From Prostheceraeus crozeri (Eukaryota > Platyhelminthes > Polycladida > Euryleptidae), in the NCBI GenBank assembly GCA_907163375.1, contig CAJQUW010008614.1:124001-188000 (forward strand): a DNA stretch of 64,000 nucleotides, read 5' to 3'. The notes beneath the pieces are model-generated. The model saw only the letters and a list, made by a program, of their open reading frames with translations. It searched no databases and was not told where the DNA came from. How positions within the stretch are numbered: the first letter of the stretch is position 1; each line of letters begins with the position of its first letter. Position numbers and translations under genes: made by a program. Below, piece by piece: positions 19,441 through 28,467 of the stretch.

Positions 19441-19809
19441 TCAAGATGTACGTTTGTGAATGGACAACAACTTCGAGATAACTTTATTAATTGTCTGTTG
19501 CACTTTATCTATTGCGTCAAGTAGCGTGTGATGTACTTTAATTTCTTTTCTATTAACTTGCATTTTCTGCTGATTCATCTTCAACGCCGCTTTAAGAGCA
19601 TTTAACTTAATTTTAAGAACATCTAGTTGTCTTTTAATAGAATCTAACTGTTCTTTATTTTCTTTAGAGTTTTCTTGTAAATTTTTCTTTAATTCATTTT
19701 CTAAATTGATTTTAAGAGTTTTCATTTTATCAACTTTTTGATTAAGTGAGTTTACTTCATTTATTATTCTATTCATCTTTTTCATTTGTTGAGTAATTTT
19801 AGAACTCAA
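19441..19809 (-). CDS. Coiled-coil protein, Polinton, function unknown
   Basis: A 122-residue protein made almost entirely of heptad-like helix (repeated L/I/V every three to four residues with K, E, N and Q between), with no glycine or proline over most of its length. It lies directly downstream of the tail-fibre-like protein on the same strand and shares its helical character. The two may form one rod or fibre, or may have been one gene. No enzymatic motif is seen. The frame looks whole. Confidence 0.6.
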   Translation of the reverse strand: MSSKITQQMKKMNRIINEVNSLNQKVDKMKTLKINLENELKKNLQENSKENKEQLDSIKRQLDVLKIKLNALKAALKMNQQKMQVNRKEIKVHHTLLDAIDKVQQTINKVISKLLSIHKRTS

Positions 19810-19847
19810 TTCATCAACACTTTTTTGGAATGTAGTTTGTAACTGCT

Positions 19848-20327
19848 TTAATTTTTTTTAATTCTTTCAGGTAGTTTTTCTATTTTATCTTCTAATTGTT
19901 CTTTCAATAATTTTATCTGATGTTTATTTTTAATTACAGCAGATTTTAAATTTAAAGAAAGTAATATTAAAACTTTTGATTGTTCAGAAATCTTTTTAAA
20001 AAGTTTTGCTATATCTGCTTCTAGCTCTCTATCCTTTTTATCAAGTTTTAATAATTTTTCGTTTAATGATTTGTCATTAAGTTTTAGCAACTTTAATTCA
20101 TTCATCAGTGAAACCATAACATCGTTTATATATTTTTCTTTTAAGTCATTGATTTGTGTATCAACATATTGTTTATTTGTTAACTCTGTATTTTGTTGCG
20201 GAAGAATAGAAAGATGCAATGGACCAGATAAAACGTCTCCAGTTTTCATGATATAATTTTCTATTTCTATTTCTAATTCACGATTATTTGGGATATATGC
20301 ACCTCCACCAACATTTGGTAACATCAT
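19848..20327 (-). CDS. Coiled-coil protein with phage tail-fibre-like motif
   Basis: A 159-residue protein. Residues about 29-60 read MKTGDVLSGPLHL, then PQQNTELTNKQYVDTQI. This closely follows the MTGxLxL...P...AaTKKYVD repeat found at the base or shaft of tailed-phage fibres. Residues about 65-155 are a long heptad-rich coiled coil. This suggests a trimeric fibre or spike with an attachment segment followed by a stalk. The function is inferred from the motif, and adenovirus-like relatives also carry vertex fibres. It starts the leftward virion block and is transcribed away from the clamp-like gene. The frame looks whole. Confidence 0.6.
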   Translation of the reverse strand: MMLPNVGGGAYIPNNRELEIEIENYIMKTGDVLSGPLHLSILPQQNTELTNKQYVDTQINDLKEKYINDVMVSLMNELKLLKLNDKSLNEKLLKLDKKDRELEADIAKLFKKISEQSKVLILLSLNLKSAVIKNKHQIKLLKEQLEDKIEKLPERIKKN

Positions 20328-20429
20328 TTTTAAAACAATAAAAAAGTAATTTTTTATATAATGAGAAAAAAATAAAATGTTTTCTAATAAAAATAAAAAA
20401 ATAAAATTTTTTCTAATAAAAATAAAAAA
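20328..20429. promoter_or_regulatory. Divergent intergenic region, probable bidirectional promoter
   Basis: 102 bp separating leftward virion genes from rightward replication genes. It is nearly pure A/T and contains a direct repeat built on TTTTCTAATAAAAATAAAA. Position between two diverging start codons implies promoter function. No defined box can be named. Confidence 0.5.
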
Positions 20430-21827
20430 ATGGATAAAGCAAATTTAAAAAAATTATATTCGTCCTCATCATCCTGTTCTGCTTATTCGACGAGATCAAC
20501 GGGATTTGAAAATAAATGTTTTGATAATAATAATAATAATAATCCATGTATAGATGTTAATATTTTATTTGAATTACAAGCAGAAATATTTAGAGAACAG
20601 ACTAAAGGTTTACCTTCTATAGAAACTAATTATTGTATATTTCCTGGTGATCCATTTATTAAATTCATGGAGATTGTAAGTAAATATAATGATGTTGCAT
20701 ATGTAGAATTAAATAAAGAAAATATGGTTATAATAGGTCATAATAATGTTTACGGATTTATTAGAGCAGTTTTGCCGATTAGTAATACTGATTGGATAGA
20801 AACTAAAATTATTAATTATATTAATATTAAAGAATTAGTTAAAAAATTAAAATCTTTCTCAAAGGAAAAAATAAGATTATTTGTTGATGAACAAAACCAA
20901 TATAATATTCATATCGAGAGTAAAAAGCATAATGAAGAATTATTATGTCAAGTTTATTATAGAGATACAATTTATAAACAAGAAACATTAGAAATGCCCC
21001 AAAGATATGATGATACATATATAGGTTTATATTCAAACTTAAACATTAATTTGTTAAAATTTTACATCAATGGTTTGGCCCAACAAGAGAAAATTTATAT
21101 GTGGACAACACCTTATACGTGGACTACACCTTATACTATTAACAATGACCATAATCATAATCATAATAAACGAACCGAAGGTTCTAGGGCTTTGCCCGAT
21201 CTTAAAGAATCTTATGATAATAATATAGATGATGATAATATAAATGATGATTCTGAAACATCTGAAAATGGTGTAAATGGCAAAAAAGATTATAAAAATA
21301 TTAGTAATTATAAAAATTTAAGTGAAGAAAAATTTATATCTCATACTGATGTACATGATATTAATACTACATATAATCAAAATTTATCTAAATTTCATTT
21401 TCTTACAATTGAAAATAATAATGATGGTATAGTTGAAGATACTGTTAGACAACTATGTGTCGGGTCTACAAAATTTAAATTAGGATTTACATCTAATCAA
21501 TTTAAAATTTTATCATCTTTAATAAAAACTAAAATTGATTCAGATTATGATGGTGTTATTAAATTTTCCAAAAGAGAACAAAGACCAATATTTTTCTCCA
21601 TTATATTATTATCAGATAAAAAATGTAATTTAGAGGTAGATATTCCAATAACAGAATGGTATCCTATCAGGGAAAGGCATCCTATACCAAAAAGTGTAAT
21701 TTATGATGTTGAAGAATCAATTTATGATGATGATGAAGAATCAATTGATGATGGTGATGAAGAATCAATAGTTAGTGAAAAAAAATTTAAATTATCTTTT
21801 GATAAAACGTTATATGATAAAGCTTAA
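20430..21827 (+). CDS. Sliding-clamp-like protein candidate (Polinton)
   Basis: A 465-residue protein with two ordered regions (about 65-225 and 320-410) joined by a long Asn/Asp-rich linker, and an acidic repeat tail (DDDEESIDDGDEE). The first region (FIKFMEIVSKYNDVAYVELNKENMVIIG) and the second (KFKLGFTSNQFKILSSLI, then VIKFSKREQRPIFFSIIL) are reminiscent of the repeating halves of PCNA-type clamps. It sits directly upstream of the zinc-finger and polymerase genes. The resemblance is by eye and weak, so the call is tentative. A double-hairpin unit at 21171-21198 is read in frame as about ten codons in the linker. The frame looks whole. Confidence 0.4.
   Translation: MDKANLKKLYSSSSSCSAYSTRSTGFENKCFDNNNNNNPCIDVNILFELQAEIFREQTKGLPSIETNYCIFPGDPFIKFMEIVSKYNDVAYVELNKENMVIIGHNNVYGFIRAVLPISNTDWIETKIINYINIKELVKKLKSFSKEKIRLFVDEQNQYNIHIESKKHNEELLCQVYYRDTIYKQETLEMPQRYDDTYIGLYSNLNINLLKFYINGLAQQEKIYMWTTPYTWTTPYTINNDHNHNHNKRTEGSRALPDLKESYDNNIDDDNINDDSETSENGVNGKKDYKNISNYKNLSEEKFISHTDVHDINTTYNQNLSKFHFLTIENNNDGIVEDTVRQLCVGSTKFKLGFTSNQFKILSSLIKTKIDSDYDGVIKFSKREQRPIFFSIILLSDKKCNLEVDIPITEWYPIRERHPIPKSVIYDVEESIYDDDEESIDDGDEESIVSEKKFKLSFDKTLYDKA
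21171..21198. repeat. Double-hairpin unit in frame in the clamp-like gene
   Basis: GAACC-GAA-GGTTC, TA, GGGC-TTT-GCCC followed by AT. It differs from the unit at 3655-3682 by a single base, although it lies in another gene and another Polinton copy. Translation runs through it as RTEGSRALPD. Confidence 0.92.
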
Positions 21828-21972
21828 TATGATAAAACTTAATGTGATAAAGAAAATAAAATAACTTAGGAACGTGAAATATATAATAATATATAATAAC
21901 TCTCAAGACCTAGTTATTAGAATGTTTATATCTAAAATTAAAACACAATTTTTTTCTTTAAAAAATGAAAAA

Positions 21973-22308
21973 ATGGAAAATACCAAGTTTTATTGTAACT
22001 TATGTAAAAAAAAGTTGCAAACAAAAAGAAGTTATCGATCTCATTTAAATAGTAAATTGCATTTACAAAATGTAGAACGAGTTGATGAAGGAAATATATT
22101 AAAATTAAATAGTTATAAAAACTATCTAGAAACATTGCCTACTGATATAAAAGTTAAAAAAATGTTTGATGATTATTCACATTCGGAATATAAAAAAGTT
22201 TTTAATAGTGAAGATGAGACCCTACCAGATGGAAGATATTTATTTAGCGATACTGATGAATTTGATGAAGCTATAACAGATATAAACAGATATAAAATAT
22301 TTATTTAA
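21973..22308 (+). CDS. Small C2H2 zinc-finger protein upstream of polymerase
   Basis: About 111 residues from the ATG at 21973 (MENTKFYCNLC). The frame is open further upstream, but that part is low complexity. One C2H2 finger is clear: FYCNLCKKKLQTKRSYRSHLNSKLH. The C-terminal half is acidic. It lies between the clamp-like gene and the polymerase on the same strand. It may be a separate DNA-binding protein or the N-terminal part of the polymerase gene, since Polinton polymerases often begin with such fingers. Confidence 0.6.
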   Translation: MENTKFYCNLCKKKLQTKRSYRSHLNSKLHLQNVERVDEGNILKLNSYKNYLETLPTDIKVKKMFDDYSHSEYKKVFNSEDETLPDGRYLFSDTDEFDEAITDINRYKIFI

Positions 22309-23840
22309 TGAATCTGTTGAACATAATGAACCGATAAAAGTTCGATATTCTATCCAACTTTTTCAAAATATTTAAGAATGCTTTTAAATGTTATATGAAT
22401 GTAGAAGTACTTTATACAAAAAATGGACCTGGTGGAATTCCTGAAGAAATAATACAAGGACATTTTACAAATTCACAAGAAATTCATAATATAAATGATA
22501 TACAACCCATATTTGAATCGATGATAAATAAATTAGAAAATTGTATAATTGAAGCCCAGTTACGTGAATCTGGTTGGAGATTTGTTAAAATACTATCTAA
22601 GAAAATAGTAATTGATAAATATAAAAATAATACTGGTGGTAGTTATGATCCTTTACCTTTCAGTTCACCACAAATAATCAACATAAAAAATGAAGATGAT
22701 TATTGTTTTCTGTGGAGTATTATAGCACATTTACATCCTGCAGAATATCATAAAGAAAGACTAAGTCATTATAATAAAGAAGAATACATAAAGGAATTTG
22801 ATCTATCGGATGGTTTAGATGAATTTCCATATGATTATAATAGGTTAATAAAGTTTCATAAAAAGAATAAAAATTTAATAGAAGTAAATGTTTTTGAATT
22901 AAATGTGAATTATGTTTCTATTGGTAAAATTACTCCACTTTACTCAGATTCAAAAAAATTTTATTTGAATAATAAAAATTTATGTCAATCAGAAATAGTA
23001 TATAATGATAGGGGAAATTACATGCATCATAATATTTTTTACCAAGGAAATATAATATGTACTGAAAAATTTGAAATTGTTAAAACACTATCACCAATAA
23101 TGATTAATCATAATAATTATAAAGGACGTAATGATGATTATAATTACAAATATTCATCCTTATCTTTAGAATATCAACAAAAATTACAAACTTTAAATGA
23201 AATTTTACAAAAATGTAAAACAGATTATAACAACAAACAAAAATATTAGTACAAGAATATGGCCATAAATATCAAAATAAGATAGAAACGATACAAAAAT
23301 GAAATGAAGACAATAAAGAATTAAATAATGAAGAAAATGAAACCAATCAAAAAATAAATGAATGTTTAAAAAAATGTCAACAACAATATAAAGAACAATA
23401 TGATAAAGAATATAGTTATCAGTTACAAATATTAAATCAAAATTTTCATCGAAATACATTTAATCTTACAAAAGAAATTAATGAAACACATGAAATATAT
23501 AAAGATAAATTTGAAAAATTAAAACAAACAAAACAACCAGCACAAGCGAATATATTATATTATCAGGGTCATTTTATATTGTGTAAAGATGTTTCTATAT
23601 TTACAAAAACTTCAGATAATGCTAATTTTCCTTGTCTCCAATGTATGACGAGCTTTAGAACTAAAGAAGAAATGAATAGACATTTGGAGAATTGCCAACA
23701 AAATGAAGCAGTTGAAAATACTTTTCCTAAAGATGATTATTTAATATATAATAGACATTATTTGAAAAATAAAGTACCCTTTACTATTTATCGTGATTTC
23801 GAAGCATATAATGTTAATATGACACAAAAGCACGGGACAT

Positions 23841-23910
23841 CGGAGATGTCTTCCAGGGCTTCGCCCGATTCTGAAAATGGTACGGGCCAAGCCCTAGAAC
23901 CTTCGGTTTA
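23841..23910. repeat. Two double-hairpin units in the polymerase gene
   Basis: 23841-23867 (GGA/TCC-type first stem, then GGGC-TTC-GCCC) is flanked by AT on both sides. 23883-23910 (GGGC-CAA-GCCC, TA, GAACC-TTC-GGTT) is flanked by TA on both sides. They are in opposite orientations. Both are read in frame, just after the Exo I motif, in a part of the protein that looks non-conserved. Confidence 0.85.
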
Positions 23911-24239
23911 TAATTATGAAAAAAGTGCATCTGAACAAAGTAAAGAAAAATATTTATTTGAACAAAAACCATTATGTTGGGGAATGTACATTTATTCAAA
24001 TTATCCTGAATTATTTAAATCAGAATATTATCAATACTATGGTGAAGATAGTTCAGAAATGTTTACAAAGACAGTAGAAGAATTACAAGGACGTTTTTCA
24101 CAATTGCTTGAAACAAATATACCAATGCTTCCATTAACGGATGAAGAAAAAATTAATTTTGTTAATGAAACAAATTGTTATTACTGTGGAAAAGAATTTA
24201 CAAAAAATCATAAAAATGGCAAAGGTAGATATCTTGATA

Positions 24240-24262
24240 AGCGAAGCGACGGCTCTGCCGTC
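24240..24262. repeat. Short double-hairpin unit in the polymerase zinc-knuckle region
   Basis: AGCGAAGCG followed by GACGGC-TCT-GCCGTC. It is read in frame (KRSDGSAVK) directly before the KDHDHL zinc-knuckle motif. A shorter variant of the unit. Confidence 0.65.
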
Positions 24263-26439
24263 AAAGTAAAAGATCATGATCATCTAAATGGATTATATAG
24301 AGGTGCAGCACATAATTCTTGTAATCTTAATGCTAATAAATTTAAATATAACTTTGTTCCTCTATATTTCTATAATGGTTCTAAATATGATTTCCATTTA
24401 ATAATGAAAGATTTATTTTCATCTGAAAAATTGCAGCAACAACAAATAAATGTACTATGTAAAACAGAAGAAGAATATTTTTCAATGCAATTAGGTTGTA
24501 TTAGAATTTTAGATGCATTTAGATTTTTTACTCCTTATTCATTAGATGTTATGGGAAAAACTTTGAAATCTGAACAATGTAAAATATTAAATAAATATAA
24601 TTTAAAACCTTTAAAAGGAATATTTCCGTATGAGTACATAACTGGAGATTTTAATTCTGTGAATAAAATTATGGAAGAAAAACAACTTCCTCCAATAAAT
24701 AAATTTAAATCAACATTAAAACAATCACAATTATCTGAAGAAAACTATGCTGAAGCTGCAAAAAATTGGAGAGAGTTAAATTGTAAAACAATGTATGATT
24801 ATACAATGAAATATCTACAGATAGATGTATTAATACTAGCTGATCTTTTTGAAAACTTTCGTGACATGTGTTTGGAATATTACGGAATAGATCCATGTTA
24901 TTGTTATTCTACACCAGGTTTAACATGGTTAGCAGGATTAAAACATACAAATGTTAAACTTAAACATTATAAAGAGAATACATATGATAAATTATTATTT
25001 TTTGAATCTGGAATTAGAGGTGGAGTTTCATCAGTTTTAGGTAATCGTTATGTACAGTGTTACAATAAAAAAGTAAATACTGATGATTATGGAATAATGA
25101 AACCTTTATCTCCAGAAGAAAGCGATCAGTTTATAAAATTGTTTAATCAAAATATAGAAGGACTTATATCAAATGAAGAGAGTCAACCAGCAGTTGATGA
25201 AATCATGAGAGAAAACTATTTGTTATATTATGATTTTAATAGCTTATATTCTTCTTGCATGATACAAGAATTACCAACAAGTGAAATGTCATGGTGTAAT
25301 ATTCTAGATTATCAAAAAACATATGATGGAAATTATAATCATGGTTATATATATGAAGTTGATTTAGTATATCCTGATTATATAAAAGGTGCAACAAAAT
25401 ATTTTCCTTTCTGTCCAGAAAACAAAATTCCCAATATAGAAGAATTTTCAGATTATCAAAAATCTATAATTCCTAAGAAATACAGACCAACAAAAAAACT
25501 TATGTTAACACAAAGTAATAAAGGAAAGTATGTTGTTGAACGAAGAATACTAGATTGGTATTTAGAACATGGAATGATTCTCACCAAAATACATCGAAAA
25601 CTATTTTATCAAAAATCTAAATGGTTAAAAAATTATATAGAGTTCAATATTGAAAAACGTAAAATAGCTAAAAGAAATAAAGATGATTTTGGAAACGTGT
25701 TCTTCAAATTAATGAATAATGCATTTTATGGTAAGACTTTAGAAAATGTGCGTAATAGACAAAATATTGAAATAGTTTATGATAAAGATAGGTTTCAAAA
25801 TTTAACAAGGAAACCTACATATAAAAGAACTACTAGATTTAGTGATGAACTATGTGCTGTACATTTACGTCGAATTAGCGTAAAACATGATAAGTTTAAT
25901 TTTATTGGATTCACTATATTAGAATTAGCTTAACTATTTATGTATAGATTTACATATGATTATTTAGCACCTGCTTATGGCAAAAACTATAAATTACACT
26001 TTACAGACACCGATTCTGTTTTCTTAGAATTAACAATACCGTATAATTCTTCACTTGATGAAGAAATTAATAAAAAAAAAGATATCATCCATCCTTCAGA
26101 ATTATGTAAAGTAAAAGATGAATTAGAAGGAAATGAAGATTTCATAACAGAAGCTATATTTTTAAAATCCAAATGTTACTGTTATGATACAACTAATAAT
26201 ATCAAAACACATAAAACATTAAAAGGAATTTCAAAGGCATCAGTGGCTAATCAAATAACATTTCAAGATTATAAAAATGCATTATTTAATAATGAAATAA
26301 AAACAGCATGTAATTATAGACTTAATTCAAAGAAACATAAAATTTATTTAAAAGAAGAACATAAATTAGCATTAGATCCATTTGATGATAAAAGAAAATT
26401 TTACCTGATGGAATAACTACTTCACCTTTTTAAAGTTTA

Positions 26440-26575
26440 TTTATTATTATTTAAATCCGTCTAGAAAAAAATTTTATTATTTAAATCAGTCTAGAAAAAA
26501 ATTTTTTATTATTTAAATCAGTCTAGAATAAAAATTTTATTATTTATTACTCAGTATAAAAATTTTTTATTACTC
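26440..26575. repeat. Tandem ~31-bp repeats between convergent polymerase and ATPase genes
   Basis: Three or four units containing TTATTTAAATCAGTCTAGAAAAAAA. They fill the gap between the end of the polymerase (+) and the ATPase (-). No hairpin unit of the GC-rich type is seen here. Confidence 0.8.
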
Positions 26576-26647
26576 AGTAAACAAATCTTCTATAACTCTA
26601 TCATGAATTTTTTTATCAATATTAATTGTGATAAATCCATAATCTTT

Positions 26648-27267
26648 TCACCAAGCATTGTTACACGATTGTTTAAATTCATCTTTATTTCTTACACATA
26701 AATCTCTTAACAAATCACATAAGTTTCTTGCATTTATTTCAAATAGCATAAATATATTTGCATTCTTTCTAATAACACTTCCATCTAATGAATACGTACT
26801 TTGTGTTAAATAAAATACACTACAGTTATTATGTCTACCTCTTGTGAAATAATTTCTCTGAACTGACTGATTTCTATCATTAACACAATCATCAAAAATT
26901 ACACAATGTTTCATTGTTTTTTATCTAGTTTACTAGGATCTTGCATATTACCACTATCATCTATTAATTGTATCTTTATATGCTTGTTTTTATTGGTTTC
27001 AACTAACTGATTAATTTTTGCTGCTTCTTCACACCACGAACCTATTTCTTCTTCATCTTCAGATTTTTCATATTCTTTGAATAATGAAGCAATTGCTGTT
27101 TTTTTCAGATTATTTTCAAATCCATATTTTAAAAATTGATAGACGGGTTGTTCTGCTGTTGTTGTATAAATTATAAGATTGTTATAATCCAAAAAATTTG
27201 GAGTCGTTAAAATTTTAAATAATAGATATGTTTTTCTACATCCTGATCTTCCGCAAATAACTGACAA
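26648..27267 (-). pseudogene. FtsK/HerA-type packaging ATPase gene (Polinton), broken
   Basis: The N-terminal part starts VICGRSGCRKTYLLFKIL, a P-loop region followed by the LIIYTTTAEQPVYQFLKYG block. The distal part contains the Walker B-like HCVIFDDCVND, then FTRGRHNNCSVFYLTQSTY (the sensor-like segment of A32/FtsK genome-packaging ATPases) and RKNANIFMLFE. In the family this enzyme pumps the DNA into the capsid. The gene is broken, with about one break. It converges on the polymerase. Confidence 0.85.
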
Positions 27268-27426
27268 AACTTTATTAGATAAATTCGGATGATGATTAAA
27301 TTTAAGTTTTTTTATTTAATGGTAGTACTTCACTCATTTTTTAATCAAAATTTTATTTTTATTTTAAAAGAAGAAGAATAAAAATAATAATAAGAAGAAG
27401 AAAATTAAACTTCTCTAGCTTCGCGT

Positions 27427-27550
27427 GGGAGTTTATACCTCCCGAACGGGAGTTTATACCTCCCGAACGGGAGTTTATACCTTCCGAACGGGAGTTTATA
27501 CCTCCCGAATGGGAGTTTATACCTCTCGAACAGGGGCTTATACCTCTCGA
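27427..27550. repeat. 21-bp tandem array of hairpins downstream of penton gene
   Basis: Six near-identical 21-bp units (GGGAGTTTATACCTCCCGAAC), each able to fold as GGGAG-loop-CTCCC. The last units drift to CTCTCGAACCAAAAG. The array lies just past the stop of the penton-type gene. Every frame stays open across it, because 21 is a multiple of three. Confidence 0.92.
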
Positions 27551-27563
27551 ACCAAAAGATCTA

Positions 27564-28325
27564 TCATAATCTCTTCACCTCCAAATTTATTTCTTGTCCT
27601 TTTTCATCAGTGATTCTAATGTTAATGTTGTTAATAGTTTTTCTTGTAATAGGGAAATATATTAATGTTTGTGGAATTACATTTAGTCTATAACCAATGG
27701 GTACAGTAAAAGCTGGAAAACTGAATATTAAATTTGACAATTTACCATTTATATATCCTTCTTCAATAATGTCACAATGTACAACAATTGAATTTATTTC
27801 AGTTATTTTTGGAATCTTCTCACCTAAATGATAGCCTTGACTATAGGTTTGTTTATTAAATCCTAATAGCTTTGACAATGATCTATCATGATTAAAATCA
27901 ACTTGATGATTTTTGTCTAAAGTAAGAGAAAATTTATTAACTGCCGGTTCAACTGCAAAATGTAATTGTTTCTTATCTTTAAATGGTATACCTAAATTTC
28001 TCTTAATTTCATTTGATATTGATTCAACTTCGTAAGAACCAGGAAAAAAAGTTAGTATTTTCCATGTTTTGCCTTTATCAGTAGAATATCTAAATTGGTC
28101 ATTCACATCTTTGATAACGTTTTGAATAGTGTTAAATGTAGAGAAACTAGTCAATGCAATTTGATAATTTTTATTTTGTTCCAAATGTAGAATGGGTTCT
28201 AAATTACAAGTGTGTGATGAAGTAGTTGTTATAATTTTTAACGTCGTACTAAATTTTGATGAACCCAAAATCTCTATCAAATTTTCTAAATGATTATTAA
28301 TTTTGTCTAAATCTGCTGAACACAT
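27564..28325 (-). CDS. Penton-type minor capsid protein (Polinton mCP)
   Basis: A 253-residue protein with the single-jelly-roll minor capsid pattern: FSLTLDKNHQVDFNHDRSLSKLLGF, then TEINSIVVHCDIIEEGYINGKLSN, IFSFPAFTVPIGYRLNVIPQ and LIYFPITRKTINNINIRITDEKGQEINL. In Polintons and adintoviruses this protein occupies the vertices beside the major capsid protein. A 21-bp hairpin array follows its stop. Length and motif order match the family, and the frame looks whole. Start ATG at 28325. Confidence 0.85.
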   Translation of the reverse strand: MCSADLDKINNHLENLIEILGSSKFSTTLKIITTTSSHTCNLEPILHLEQNKNYQIALTSFSTFNTIQNVIKDVNDQFRYSTDKGKTWKILTFFPGSYEVESISNEIKRNLGIPFKDKKQLHFAVEPAVNKFSLTLDKNHQVDFNHDRSLSKLLGFNKQTYSQGYHLGEKIPKITEINSIVVHCDIIEEGYINGKLSNLIFSFPAFTVPIGYRLNVIPQTLIYFPITRKTINNINIRITDEKGQEINLEVKRL

Positions 28326-28344
28326 TTTTTAGTTAAAATTTTGA

Positions 28345-28425
28345 ATAAATATTATAGATAAAAATCGTAGATAAAAATCATAGATAAAAATCATAAATAA
28401 AAATCATAGATAAAAATTAGAAACA
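28345..28425. repeat. 13-bp tandem repeat upstream of penton gene
   Basis: Five or six units of ATAGATAAAAATC with small variation between the penton start and the end of the next gene. Possible promoter region, inferred from position only. Confidence 0.85.
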
Positions 28426-28439
28426 ACATATTTCAGCTA

Positions 28440-28467
28440 CGGGCGAAGCCCTAGAACCATCGGTTCG
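28440..28467. repeat. Double-hairpin unit at the stop of the 28451 gene
   Basis: GGGC-GAA-GCCC, TA, GAACC-ATC-GGTTC, preceded by TA. The last residues and the stop of the neighbouring - strand gene come from the unit. Confidence 0.9.

Larger units (their letters stand above)
22395..26416 (+). pseudogene. Protein-primed family B DNA polymerase gene (Polinton PolB), broken
   Basis: The N-terminal region has the YCFLWSIIAHLHP block seen in Polinton polymerases. Then come a second zinc finger (FPCLQCMTSFRTKEEMNRHLENC), Exo I (IYRDFEAYN), a zinc-knuckle segment of endonuclease VII type (CYYCG, then KDHDHLNGLYRGAAHNSCN), Exo II (YNGSKYDFHLI), Exo III (YLQIDVLILADLF), polymerase motif A (YDFNSLYSS), motif B (KLMNNAFYGK) and motif C (FTDTDSV). 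This order is diagnostic for the protein-primed polymerase that replicates Polintons. The gene is broken, with about three breaks. Two hairpin clusters (23841-23910 and 24240-24262) lie within open sequence. Confidence 0.9.

Noticed and set aside
27427-27550. Regular short repeats that could be mistaken for a CRISPR array
   Set aside because: Units are contiguous 21-mers without unique spacers, there are no cas genes, and the context is eukaryotic.
451-28467. Hairpin units as bacterial rho-independent terminators
   Set aside because: Many lie within reading frames, lack a following T-run, and the genes belong to an animal Polinton.
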